Below, piece by piece: positions 13,993 through 24,789 of a stretch of 64,000 nucleotides of DNA (its first letter is position 1; the number at the start of each line of letters is the position of its first letter). The notes beneath the pieces were generated by a model. It saw only the letters and a program-made list of their open reading frames with translations. It had not been told where the DNA came from and searched no databases. Origin of the DNA: Aeromicrobium sp. 9AM (lineage in GTDB: Bacteria; Actinomycetota; Actinomycetes; Propionibacteriales; Nocardioidaceae); NCBI RefSeq assembly GCF_902506105.1, contig NZ_LR733304.1, positions 1 through 64,000 on the forward strand. Direction: 5' to 3'. A program made the position numbers and the translations under genes.

Positions 13993-15975
13993 GTGGATGC
14001 CCCCCTCGCCCTTTATCGCCGCTACCGGCCGGAGACGTTCGCCGAGGTGATCGGGCAGGACCACGTGACCGAGCCGCTGCGCCACGCGCTGGCCGCCAAC
14101 CGGGTCAACCACGCCTACCTGTTCTCCGGCCCGCGAGGCTGCGGCAAGACCACGAGCGCGCGCATCCTGGCGCGAGCGCTCAACTGCGAGAAGGCGCCGA
14201 TCGCCGATCCGTGTGGCGAGTGCCAGAGCTGCCGCGACCTGGCGCGCGGCGGTCCGGGCAGCATCGACGTCATCGAGATCGACGCGGCGAGCCACGGTGG
14301 TGTCGACGACGCCCGTGACCTGCGCGAACGAGCGTTCTTCGCCCCGGTCAGCAGCCGCTACAAGGTCTACATCATCGACGAGGCGCACATGGTGTCGCCG
14401 CAGGGCTTCAACGCGCTGCTCAAGCTCGTCGAGGAGCCGCCGCCGCACCTGCGCTTCATCTTCGCGACGACCGAGCCCGACAAGGTCATCGGCACGATCC
14501 GGTCGCGCACGCACCACTACCCGTTCCGCCTCGTGCCGCCCAAGACGCTCGGCGACTACCTCCTGCAGCTCTGCACCGCCGAGAACGTGACGCTCGAGCC
14601 CAGCGCGCTGCCGCTCGTCGTGCGGGCCGGACAGGGCTCGGTCCGCGACAGCCTCAGCGTCCTCGACCAGCTGCTCGGTGGCGCGGGACCTGAGGGCGTC
14701 ACGTACGACCTCGCGGTCCAGCTGCTCGGCTACACGCCAGACTCGCTGCTCGACGAGGCCATCGACGCGTTCGCGGCGAGCGACGGCTCGACGGTGTTCG
14801 GGGTCGTCGACAAGGTCATCGAGTCGGGCCAGGATCCGCGCCGGTTCGCCGAGGACCTGCTGCAGCGGCTGCGTGACCTCGTGATCGTCGCGGCAGTTCC
14901 CGATGCGCTGTCCAAGGGCCTGCTCGACGTGCCCGGCGACCGGGCCGAGCGGCTGCTCAGCCAGGCCAGCAACTTCGGCCCGTCCGAGCTGACCCGTGCT
15001 GCCGACATCGTCAACGCCGCGCTGATCGAGTTCCGCGGGGCCACGGCTCCGCGGCTGCTGCTCGAGCTGATGTGTGCCCGCATCCTGGTGCCCGGCTCGG
15101 ACAACTCGACGCAGGGTTTCCAGGCCCGCCTCGACCGCCTCGAGCGCCGCCTGGCGATCGACGGCGGCGCACCTGCTGCTGCCGCGACTCCGGCCCCGGC
15201 GGCTGCGCCGGTGGCTCCACCGGTCGAAGCCAAGCCTGCGCCGATCGCTGAGCCGATCGCAGAAGTGCCCGCCCCCATCGCCGAACCGCAACCGCTCCCT
15301 AGCGACGAAGTCGCGGGAGCGAGCTCTGCGAGCGAAGGGCACGCAACGCAGGTTCCGGTCGCTGCGCAGGAACCCCCTGTCCAGAGCGAGCCTGCAGCCC
15401 AGGTCCCTTCGGTCGCAGAGCTCCCTCCCGCTTCGCTAGGGACCGGTTCGGCCTCCGCCACCGGCAACCTCACGATCGCCGACGTACGCCGGCTGTGGCC
15501 CGAGATCCTCGACAAGATCCGCGACCTGCGGCGCTTCGCCTGGGTCATGCTCAGCCAGAACGCCCAGGTCACCGGCCTCGACGGCTCGACCCTCACGATC
15601 GCCCTGGTCAACGCCGGCGCGCGTGACTCGTTCATCAACAGCCGGTCCGAGGAGTACGTCCAGCAGGCCCTCCACGCCGTGCTCGGCGTCACCTGGCGGA
15701 TCGAGGCCATCGTCGACCCCAGCGCACGTCCCGGCACCGACACCGACGAGCCGGCATCGGCCGATCCGAGCCCGGCGCCACCCCGCAAGGGTGTCGCGGT
15801 GCCCGAGTCCGTACGCGAGGCGCTGCGCGACCCGGTCACGCCGGAGGCCCGCGAGGACCCCGATGCCACTGCGACCCGCGACGATCCCGTCGTCGAGCAG
15901 GAGGACATCGATCCCGAGGACCTCCTGAGCCGGGAGCTGGGGGCGCACGTCATTGACGAGTCCCGCCACGACTGA
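13993..15975 (+). CDS. dnaX: DNA polymerase III subunit gamma/tau
   Basis: 660 residues. The clamp-loader AAA+ ATPase has Walker A GPRGCGKT at 46-53, zinc-binding Cys65, 74, 77 and 80, Walker B DEAH at 129-132 and sensor/SRC at about 170. Domain III is followed by an Ala/Pro-rich linker (about 400-490) and a tau-like C-terminal region that would contact DnaE and DnaB. GTG at 13993 (MDAPLALYRRYRPETF) is the family-typical start. The linker is coded partly by a long inverted repeat (15296-15442). The downstream pab gene overlaps the end by 23 nt. Confidence 0.97.
   Translation: MDAPLALYRRYRPETFAEVIGQDHVTEPLRHALAANRVNHAYLFSGPRGCGKTTSARILARALNCEKAPIADPCGECQSCRDLARGGPGSIDVIEIDAASHGGVDDARDLRERAFFAPVSSRYKVYIIDEAHMVSPQGFNALLKLVEEPPPHLRFIFATTEPDKVIGTIRSRTHHYPFRLVPPKTLGDYLLQLCTAENVTLEPSALPLVVRAGQGSVRDSLSVLDQLLGGAGPEGVTYDLAVQLLGYTPDSLLDEAIDAFAASDGSTVFGVVDKVIESGQDPRRFAEDLLQRLRDLVIVAAVPDALSKGLLDVPGDRAERLLSQASNFGPSELTRAADIVNAALIEFRGATAPRLLLELMCARILVPGSDNSTQGFQARLDRLERRLAIDGGAPAAAATPAPAAAPVAPPVEAKPAPIAEPIAEVPAPIAEPQPLPSDEVAGASSASEGHATQVPVAAQEPPVQSEPAAQVPSVAELPPASLGTGSASATGNLTIADVRRLWPEILDKIRDLRRFAWVMLSQNAQVTGLDGSTLTIALVNAGARDSFINSRSEEYVQQALHAVLGVTWRIEAIVDPSARPGTDTDEPASADPSPAPPRKGVAVPESVREALRDPVTPEAREDPDATATRDDPVVEQEDIDPEDLLSRELGAHVIDESRHD
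15296..15442. repeat. Long inverted repeat inside the dnaX linker
   Basis: Arm 15296-15339 (TCCCTAGCGA ... GAGCTCTGCGAGCGAAGGG) is complementary to arm 15405-15442 (CCCTTCGGTCGCAGAGCTC ... TCGCTAGGGA) except for a 6-nt insertion and two mismatches; CCGAACCG and CGGTTCGG outside the arms extend the symmetry. The loop is about 65 nt. It falls in the disordered linker, where extra residues are tolerated. Confidence 0.75.
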
Positions 15976-18634
15976 CGACGGCCTCGGCCGCAGGCGTCTC
16001 GACCTCGACCTCGACCCGCTCGACGTCCTCTGTGTGTTCCGGGGGCGCGACCGGCTCGTCGCGCTGCTCGGTGCATGGCACCACGGCGAGGCGTTGATCG
16101 CGTTCGACCCCGTCGCCGTGCTCGAGGGCGACCCGTTCAGCGGCATCGACCTCGACCCGTTGCCGTCCGACGTCGGTGGATTCGGTGGCGGCTGGATCGG
16201 TGCGTGGGGCTACCAGCTCGGCCGGCTCGTCGAGGACTTGCCGGCCGCTCCGGAACGTCCTGTCCCGCAGCCGGAGCACCGCATCGCGTTCTACGACCAC
16301 GTCCTGCGCCGCACCGACGGCACCTGGTGGCTCGAGTGGCTGCGCCCCGACGGGGAGCGTGACGCCAGGATCATCGAGGCGCTCGAGTCCGGCTCGGCGC
16401 GCCCCCGGCCGTACGAGGTGGGCACGTTCGAGATGACGCCGACTCCCGACGCCCACCGTGCCGCGCTCGCCACGGTGCTGGAGCACATCGCGGCCGGCGA
16501 CATCTTCCAGGCCAACCTGTGCACGCGACTCGAGGCGCCGTTCCGCGGCGATCCGCTCGACGTGTTCTGCGCCGGGGTCGAGCAGCTCCATCCGGCATAC
16601 GCCGCCTTCGTCTCGAGCCCCGAGGGTGCGCTGGCGAGCCTGTCGCCCGAGCTGTTCCTGCGCCGCACGGGCGATGAGGTGCTGAGCTCGCCGATCAAGG
16701 GCACGGCGCCACTCGACAGCGACCCCGACGAGCTCGTCGCGTCGGCCAAGAACCGCGCCGAGAACATCATGATCGTCGACCTGATGCGCAACGACCTCGG
16801 CCGCGTCAGCGTGCCCGGCTCGGTGCGCGTGCCGGCGATCACCCGCGCCGAGCGCCACGCGGTCTGGCACCTCGTGTCCGATGTCGTCGGCCACGTGGCC
16901 CACGGCGTACGCGACTCCGAGCTGTTGCGGGCGACGTTTCCCCCGGGATCGGTGACCGGTGCGCCCAAGGTCCGCGCGATGGAGATCATCAACACGCTCG
17001 AGGCCACCGGCCGCGAGGCCTACACAGGGGCGATCGGCCACGTCAGCCCTGCCGCGGGCCTCGAGCTCAACGTCGTGATCCGCACGTTCGAGTTCCACGG
17101 CGACCGCGTCTGGCTCGGCGTCGGGGGTGGCATCGTCGCCGACTCGACGCCCGAGGGGGAGTACGCCGAGTGCCTCGTCAAGGCCCGGCCGCTGATCGAC
17201 GCCATCGGCGGCCAGCTTGAGCTGCACGCCGAAGCACCGGAGGTCGACGAGCCGCGGTTGCCGGACGTCGTCGAGCACACCGCCACGGTCGACGAGTCAC
17301 TCGGCATCTACGACACCTTGCTGGTCGAGGACGGCCGGGTCGCCGACCTCGAGGCGCACCTCGCGCGCCTCGACGCCAGCGTTCGCGCGGTCTACGGCAC
17401 GACGATCCGGGCCGGGCTCGACGATGCCGTGCTGCGCCGGGCCGCCAACCTGCGCGGTCGCCAGCGGATGCGCATCGACGCCGTGCCCGGCGCCGACGAG
17501 GTCGCGGTGACGATGAGCAGTCGCGTCATCGACGACGATGCGGATGCCTGGACGCTGACGCCGCGAACCATCGAGGGTGGCTTCGGTCAGCACAAGTGGG
17601 CCGATCGACGAGCCCTGTCGTGGGACGGTGCGCCCGACCGCGACCTGTTGCTGTTCGCCGAGGACGGCGCGATCCTCGAGACCGCTCGGGCCAACGTCTT
17701 CGTCGTGCACGACGACGGTGTGCACACCCCTCCGACGGATGGGCGCATCCTGCCCGGCACGGCCCGGGCCCGCATCATCGAGATCCTGCGCGAGGCAGCG
17801 GTGCCGGTGTTCCAGCGGCGGCTGACGGTCGACGACCTGTCGGCGGCGACCGAGGTCTTCGTCAGCAACTCGCTGCGCGGTGTCGTGCCGGTCGTCGCGT
17901 GCGAAGGCGTCGGCGACTGGCCCGTCGGTCGTACGACCACCTGGCTCCGCGACGAGCTCCGAGGTTTTTGGCTCGCCCCGAGCGGGAGCGGTGACCCAGG
18001 GCCCACCCCGACGTCCCAGGTGGGCCCCAAGTCACCGCCCAAGGTGCTGTTCATCGACAACTACGACTCGTTCGTCTACAACCTCGTCCAGTACGCCGGC
18101 GAGCTCGGCGCGCAGGCCGAGGTCGTCCGCAACGACGCCGTCACCGTCGACGAGCTGGTCGCGGCCCGCGAGCGCGGCGACTTCACGCACCTCATCGTGT
18201 CGCCCGGACCGGGCACCCCGCGCGACGCCGGCATCAGCGTCGAGGCGATCCGCCGCCTCGGGCCGACCACCCCGATCCTCGGCGTGTGCCTCGGCCACCA
18301 GGCGATCGGCGAGGCGTACGGGGCGTCGATCGTGCGGGCGCCGGAGATCGTGCACGGCAAGCCCTCCTTGGTCCACCACGACGGGATCGGCGTCTATGCC
18401 GGGCTGCCGACACCGCTGGTGTGCGCCCGCTACCACTCGCTCGTGATCGACCCGAAGACCCTGCCCGATGAGCTCGAGGCCACCGCGCACACCGCGTCCG
18501 GCATCGTCATGGGCGTACGTCATCGCCGCCATCCGGTCGAAGGCGTGCAGATGCATCCCGAATCCATCCTCACGGCGCGCGGCCACGAGATGCTGCAGTC
18601 CTTCCTGGCTTCAGTCCCGTCGCTACGCGACTGA
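15953..18634 (+). CDS. pabB: Triple fusion: aminodeoxychorismate synthase I + aminodeoxychorismate lyase + glutamine amidotransferase (PabB-PabC-PabA)
   Basis: 893 residues. About 1-425 is a chorismate-binding synthase with PIKGT at 247-251 (the Lys marks PabB rather than TrpE) and NRAENIMIVDLMRNDLGRVS. About 440-670 is a class IV PLP fold with the putative PLP Lys in HKWADR (547). About 698-893 is a class I glutamine amidotransferase with Cys779 (GVCLGHQ) and HPE at 868-870. Together they turn chorismate and glutamine into 4-aminobenzoate for folate. The Gly/Pro/Ser linker before the amidotransferase is coded by repeat A2. The TTG start at 15953 overlaps dnaX; GTG downstream is an alternative. 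Confidence 0.93.
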   Translation: MTSPATTDDGLGRRRLDLDLDPLDVLCVFRGRDRLVALLGAWHHGEALIAFDPVAVLEGDPFSGIDLDPLPSDVGGFGGGWIGAWGYQLGRLVEDLPAAPERPVPQPEHRIAFYDHVLRRTDGTWWLEWLRPDGERDARIIEALESGSARPRPYEVGTFEMTPTPDAHRAALATVLEHIAAGDIFQANLCTRLEAPFRGDPLDVFCAGVEQLHPAYAAFVSSPEGALASLSPELFLRRTGDEVLSSPIKGTAPLDSDPDELVASAKNRAENIMIVDLMRNDLGRVSVPGSVRVPAITRAERHAVWHLVSDVVGHVAHGVRDSELLRATFPPGSVTGAPKVRAMEIINTLEATGREAYTGAIGHVSPAAGLELNVVIRTFEFHGDRVWLGVGGGIVADSTPEGEYAECLVKARPLIDAIGGQLELHAEAPEVDEPRLPDVVEHTATVDESLGIYDTLLVEDGRVADLEAHLARLDASVRAVYGTTIRAGLDDAVLRRAANLRGRQRMRIDAVPGADEVAVTMSSRVIDDDADAWTLTPRTIEGGFGQHKWADRRALSWDGAPDRDLLLFAEDGAILETARANVFVVHDDGVHTPPTDGRILPGTARARIIEILREAAVPVFQRRLTVDDLSAATEVFVSNSLRGVVPVVACEGVGDWPVGRTTTWLRDELRGFWLAPSGSGDPGPTPTSQVGPKSPPKVLFIDNYDSFVYNLVQYAGELGAQAEVVRNDAVTVDELVAARERGDFTHLIVSPGPGTPRDAGISVEAIRRLGPTTPILGVCLGHQAIGEAYGASIVRAPEIVHGKPSLVHHDGIGVYAGLPTPLVCARYHSLVIDPKTLPDELEATAHTASGIVMGVRHRRHPVEGVQMHPESILTARGHEMLQSFLASVPSLRD
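17985..18039. repeat. Palindromic repeat A2 (55 bp), coding for an interdomain linker
   Basis: Same ends (GGAGCGGTGAC ... AAGTCACCGCC), length and orientation as 6877-6931, but the inner arms are GGGCCCACC/GGTGGGCCC instead of GTCGCCC/GGGCGAC. In frame it encodes Gly/Ser/Pro/Lys-rich residues (about 678-696) joining the lyase and amidotransferase domains. Confidence 0.75.
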
Positions 18635-18649
18635 CGCAGTCTCACGGTT

Positions 18650-18689
18650 GGGGCTGCACTGCGCCGTGGCTCAGCGCGGCGGGAGCCCC
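18650..18689 (+). terminator. Hairpin after the pab fusion gene
   Basis: GGGGCT (18650-18655) pairs with AGCCCC (18684-18689), with CGCCG/CGGCG nested inside. It lies 15 nt after the stop; the recR promoter (TAGACT at about 18707-18712) follows. No T-run. Confidence 0.5.
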
Positions 18690-18721
18690 GAGTCATGCGC
18701 TGACCCATAGACTGATCGCAT

Positions 18722-19336
18722 ATGTATGACGGCGTGATCCAGGATCTGATCGATGAGCTAGGGCAGCTGCCCGGCATCGGTCCCAAGAGTGCGCAACGCA
18801 TCGCGTTCCACCTGCTCGACGCCGACCCCGAAGACGTACGCCGCTTCGCCGCGACCCTCGTCGAGGTCAAGGCCAAGGTCCACTTCTGCTCGATCTGCGG
18901 CAACGTCACCGTCGACACCGAGTGCCGCGTGTGCGCCGACCCGCGCCGCGACCTCAGCGTCATCTGCGTCGTCGAGGAGTCCAAGGACATCGTCGCGATC
19001 GAGCGCACGCGCGAGTTCCGCGGCCGCTACCACGTGCTCGGCGGTGCGATCTCGCCCATCGCCGGCATCGGCCCCGACCAGCTGCGCATCAAGGAGCTGC
19101 TCCAGCGCCTGCAGGACGGCGTCGTCACCGAGGTCATCATCGCGACCGACCCCAACCTCGAGGGTGAGGCGACCGCGACCTACCTCATCCGCATGCTCAC
19201 GCCGCTCGGCCTGCGCGTCAGCAAGCTCGCCAGCGGACTGCCCGTCGGCGGCGACCTGGAGTACGCCGACGAGCTGACCCTCGGCCGCGCGTTCGAGGGC
19301 CGCACGACGATCGGCAACGCCCCCATTCGAAGCTGA
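18722..19336 (+). CDS. recR: Recombination mediator RecR
   Basis: 204 residues, normal length. HhH motif ([20 protein letters not shown]) at 13-32, zinc finger Cys56, 59, 68 and 71, Toprim domain from about 79 with EESKD and [13 protein letters not shown] near 142-154, and a C-terminal Walker-B-like segment. RecR acts with RecO/RecF to load RecA at gaps. The TAGACT -10 ends about 9 nt before the ATG and no Shine-Dalgarno is visible, so the mRNA is probably leaderless. The ybaB gene usually found between dnaX and recR is absent here. Confidence 0.96.
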   Translation: MYDGVIQDLIDELGQLPGIGPKSAQRIAFHLLDADPEDVRRFAATLVEVKAKVHFCSICGNVTVDTECRVCADPRRDLSVICVVEESKDIVAIERTREFRGRYHVLGGAISPIAGIGPDQLRIKELLQRLQDGVVTEVIIATDPNLEGEATATYLIRMLTPLGLRVSKLASGLPVGGDLEYADELTLGRAFEGRTTIGNAPIRS

Positions 19337-19464
19337 CGGCTTCTCACTGTCCATCGGCAGGATCACGACGGCAGGCACCTGAGCCGAACCGGTAGACTTG
19401 TCGCGCGCAGCGTCGCGCAAACCGTACGTTTCCCAGGCTAGCGCCAATAACAAGGAATGGGCCC

Positions 19465-21764
<2,300 letters not shown>

Positions 21765-21770
21765 CCTCCT

Positions 21771-21816
21771 TGCGTCATAGGAATCGTGGCCCATGGACCA
21801 CAGTTCCTATGACGCA
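21771..21816. terminator. 46-bp near-perfect palindrome, bidirectional terminator candidate
   Basis: Outer arms TGCGTCATAGGAA (21771-21783) and its complement (21804-21816) are perfect; the centre GTGGcCCATGGaCCAC is also nearly symmetric. It lies between convergent asd and the lipoprotein gene. The minus-strand stop is followed by GCGAGGAACGG, like the tracts after other stops in this window. Confidence 0.7.
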
Positions 21817-21829
21817 GGCCGTTCCTCGC

Positions 21830-22852
21830 TCATACCGCGGTCCGGTTCCGTCGATCCTCGAAACGAGGGCCGCCGCCAAGGACGCTGCCCGGTGCAAGGA
21901 GCAAACGGGCATCGCTGGGTCTCACCTGGCACTCGATGGGATAGGCGGCGTTCTCGTCGGCGTATTCGGGAACGTCGTAGTCCCATGCGTTGTCAGGGTC
22001 GTTGCCATACCAAAACCAGGAGTCGAGATCCGGCTCGACGCCGCTCTCGAGCAGCTGTGGCAGAACTCGGTCGCACACCGACATCGCGCGATCGGAGAGC
22101 TCGCGGGTGACGTCCGTCCTGAGCAGGTCCCTGACGAACCGCATGCCGAACGCGAGCCGCGCATCGAAGGTGAAGATGGTCTCCGCGTCATGCACTTCGC
22201 TGCACGACTCGGACCTGATCTTGCCGTCATCCGTCTCCACGGCGCACCCGCGCCGTTCCGATGGGAAGTGCTGTCCGAGGTACCTGGTGAACACCGCTCT
22301 GAGGTTGTAGGACGAGACCGGACTGGCGGTCGAGGGCCCCACGCCAGGCTCGGGATCTGCGAACTCTGCAAAACAGACCACATCGTGGTGACCCTTGGCC
22401 CACTCAGGCCCCGGCGTGAGGGTGTGCCGGTAGGTGATGCCGTACGTGGCGGGCACGGCGCCGATCTCGGCCAGGCGTCCGCTGATGTCAGCCTCGAGGC
22501 CCAGCGCCCGCCAGAGGTGACTTCTGCAGGTGGCTTCGGCCCAACGCGCGAAGCTCCCCGAATCGCGGTCACGCGGGTCAATGAGTCGATCGCGCAGCTG
22601 TGCCGGAGGCCCGACCAGGAATCGTGCGGGAATCGGACCGATGCCGGTCACCTCGTAGAGATGCGGCCTGGTGCACTTCACCCTCGACGCGAAGTTGGGG
22701 CCTGCCGGGTCGAGCTTCGGCGCGGAGGTCGCGATGCAATCGCCCGTCTTGGGAGCGGATACTCCCGCCGCGGCCGGCTTGGCATCCGACCCGCCGCTGC
22801 ACGCGGTGAGTGCGGCGAGGGCCGTGAGGGTGACCAGAGTCTGCCGGATCAC
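21830..22852 (-). CDS. Lipoprotein with septum-formation-like repeats
   Basis: 340 residues. The N-terminus is a lipoprotein signal (LVTLTALAALTAC, lipobox LTAC), so the mature protein should be membrane-anchored outside. Two segments resemble the septum-formation (PF13845) signature of Cys followed by PH/VH and Glu: VKCTRPHLYEVTG and ESCSEVHDAETIF. The GTG start overlaps the stop of the acetoacetyl-CoA synthetase gene (GTGA), so it is third in that operon. The family's role is poorly defined; a cell-wall or division function is only suggested by the family name. Confidence 0.78.
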   Translation of the reverse strand: MIRQTLVTLTALAALTACSGGSDAKPAAAGVSAPKTGDCIATSAPKLDPAGPNFASRVKCTRPHLYEVTGIGPIPARFLVGPPAQLRDRLIDPRDRDSGSFARWAEATCRSHLWRALGLEADISGRLAEIGAVPATYGITYRHTLTPGPEWAKGHHDVVCFAEFADPEPGVGPSTASPVSSYNLRAVFTRYLGQHFPSERRGCAVETDDGKIRSESCSEVHDAETIFTFDARLAFGMRFVRDLLRTDVTRELSDRAMSVCDRVLPQLLESGVEPDLDSWFWYGNDPDNAWDYDVPEYADENAAYPIECQVRPSDARLLLAPGSVLGGGPRFEDRRNRTAV

Positions 22853-24789
22853 AATGACTCGCGGATGTCGATGAAGGCGTCGAGGGAGTCGGGGTTGGTC
22901 AGCGCCCCCTTGGCCGCGGCGTCCTCGATCGACGCGCCTTGGAGAATCTTCTTGACCGGCACCTCGAGCTTCTTGCCCGACAGCGTGCGGGGCAGCATGG
23001 CGACCTGATGGACCGCGTCGGGCACGTGACGGGGCGAGAGTTGCGTACGCAGGGCGAGCGCGATGCGTTGGTGGAGGGCTTTGTCGAGGACGAGTCCGTC
23101 GGCCAGCACCACGAAGAGCAGCAGCTGCCCGGCTCCGCCCTCGTCGTCCTCGAGGTGCACCACGAGACTGTCGGCGACCTCGGGCAACGCCTCGACGACG
23201 GTGTAGAACTCGGCGGTCCCGAGGCGTACGCCACCGCGGTTGAGCGTCGCGTCGCTGCGGCCCGTGATGGTGCAGGTGCCGCGCTCGGTGATCGTGATCC
23301 AGTCGCCGTGACGCCACACGCCGGGGATGTCCTCGAAGTAGGCCGCCCGGTAGCGCGACCCGTCGGCGTCGCCCCAGAAGCCGACCGGCATCGAGGGCAT
23401 CGGCAGCGTGATGACGAGCTCGCCGAGCGAGCCGATCACGGGCCGGCGGTCCTCGTCGTACGCCTCGACGGCGCAGCCGAGCAGGCGGCACGAGATCTCG
23501 CCGGCGTAGACCGGGACGATCGGGGAGGCGCCGACGAAGCCGGAGCACACGTCGGTGCCGCCCGAGATGGAGTTGAGCTGGACCGTGGGGCTGACCGCCT
23601 CGTAGACCCACCTGAACCCCTCAGCCGGCAGCGGCGCGCCCGTCGAACCGACGCCCCGCAGCCGTGACAGATCGGCGACGTCGTGCGGGACGAGACCTTC
23701 CTTGCGGCACTGCAGCAGATAAGGCGCGCTGGTGCCGAAGTAGGTGACCTCGAGGCGCTCGGCGAGCTGCCACAGCATCGCCAGGTCGGGGTGTGCCGGG
23801 TCGCCGTCGAACATGACGACCGTCGACCCGACGGCGAGGCCCGAGACCAACAGGTTCCACATCATCCAGCCGGTCGTGGAGAACCAGAAGAACCGGTCGT
23901 CCGGGCCCAGGTCGTGGTGCAGGGCCAGCGCCTTGAGGTGCTCGATCGTGATACCGCCGTGGCCGTGCACGATCGGCTTGGGCAGTCCGGTCGTGCCCGA
24001 GGAGAACAGCACGTAGAGCGGCGAGGCGAACGGCAGGCGTACGAACTCCAGCGGCGCGGCTTCGGCGGTGAGCTCGGCCCACGTGATGGCGCCGTCCGGA
24101 GCGGGTGCCGCCGGATCGAGGTAGGGCAGCCACACGAGCGTGCGGACGCTGGGCAGGCTCTCCGTGATCGCCGCGACCTCGGCGCGCCGATCGACGCCCT
24201 TGGTGCCATAGCGGTAGCCGTCGACCGCCAGGACGACCGTCGGCTCGATCTGCTGCCACCGGTCGACGACGCTCTGCGTGCCGAACTCCGGGGCACACGA
24301 CGAGAACACCGCGCCGAGGCTCGCCGCCGCGAGCAGCAGGACGAGGGTCTCCGGGATGTTGGGTGCGTAGGCGGCGACCCGGTCGCCGGGTGCGACTCCC
24401 GCCCGGACCAGCCCGGCGCGGGCGCGAGCGACCTGGTCGCGCAGCTCGCGAGCTGTCAGACGTACGTCGTCGCGGCTCTGCGACGCGGCGACCACGACGA
24501 CGTCGTCGTCGGCGCGGCCCGGCATGCGCAACATGACCTCGGCATAGTTGAGGCGTACGTCCGGGAACCACACCGCGCCGGGCATCGACGCATCAGCCAG
24601 TGCGGCCGTCGGGTCACCGTCGGACGGGATGTCGAACTCCTGCCACACGGCGCGCCAGAAGTCGTCGGGCTGCTCGACCGACCAGGCCCACAGCTCGTCG
24701 TAGTCGGCGAACGTGCGGTCGAGCCCCCGCATGAACTGCTCGAGCCGCGAGCTGCCATCGAGTGGCGGACTCCAGAGGATGTCGGTCAC
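22849..24789 (-). CDS. Acetoacetate-CoA ligase (acetoacetyl-CoA synthetase)
   Basis: 646 residues of the ANL adenylating family. YVLFSSGTTGLPKPIVHGHG is the P-loop-like A3 motif; FWFSTTGWMMWNLLVSGL, NSISGGTDVCSGFVG and the C-terminal LPRTLSGKKLEVPVKK (catalytic Lys region) match acetoacetyl-CoA synthetases rather than acetyl-CoA synthetase. It activates acetoacetate (or related 3-oxoacids) with ATP and CoA in the cytoplasm. The GTG start overlaps the upstream membrane-protein stop and the gene's stop overlaps the lipoprotein start, making a tightly coupled three-gene operon. Confidence 0.92.
   Translation of the reverse strand: MTDILWSPPLDGSSRLEQFMRGLDRTFADYDELWAWSVEQPDDFWRAVWQEFDIPSDGDPTAALADASMPGAVWFPDVRLNYAEVMLRMPGRADDDVVVVAASQSRDDVRLTARELRDQVARARAGLVRAGVAPGDRVAAYAPNIPETLVLLLAAASLGAVFSSCAPEFGTQSVVDRWQQIEPTVVLAVDGYRYGTKGVDRRAEVAAITESLPSVRTLVWLPYLDPAAPAPDGAITWAELTAEAAPLEFVRLPFASPLYVLFSSGTTGLPKPIVHGHGGITIEHLKALALHHDLGPDDRFFWFSTTGWMMWNLLVSGLAVGSTVVMFDGDPAHPDLAMLWQLAERLEVTYFGTSAPYLLQCRKEGLVPHDVADLSRLRGVGSTGAPLPAEGFRWVYEAVSPTVQLNSISGGTDVCSGFVGASPIVPVYAGEISCRLLGCAVEAYDEDRRPVIGSLGELVITLPMPSMPVGFWGDADGSRYRAAYFEDIPGVWRHGDWITITERGTCTITGRSDATLNRGGVRLGTAEFYTVVEALPEVADSLVVHLEDDEGGAGQLLLFVVLADGLVLDKALHQRIALALRTQLSPRHVPDAVHQVAMLPRTLSGKKLEVPVKKILQGASIEDAAAKGALTNPDSLDAFIDIRESL

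Noticed and set aside
13096..15342. Very long open frame on the strand opposite dnaX and the ArsR gene
   Set aside because: High-GC coding DNA opens antisense frames; its translation is Arg/Gly/Ala-rich without any domain, and the opposite strand encodes clear DnaX motifs.
19337..19464. Lysine riboswitch upstream of lysC
   Set aside because: The leader after the TAGACT -10 is only about 65 nt, with one simple GC hairpin; too short for the lysine aptamer.
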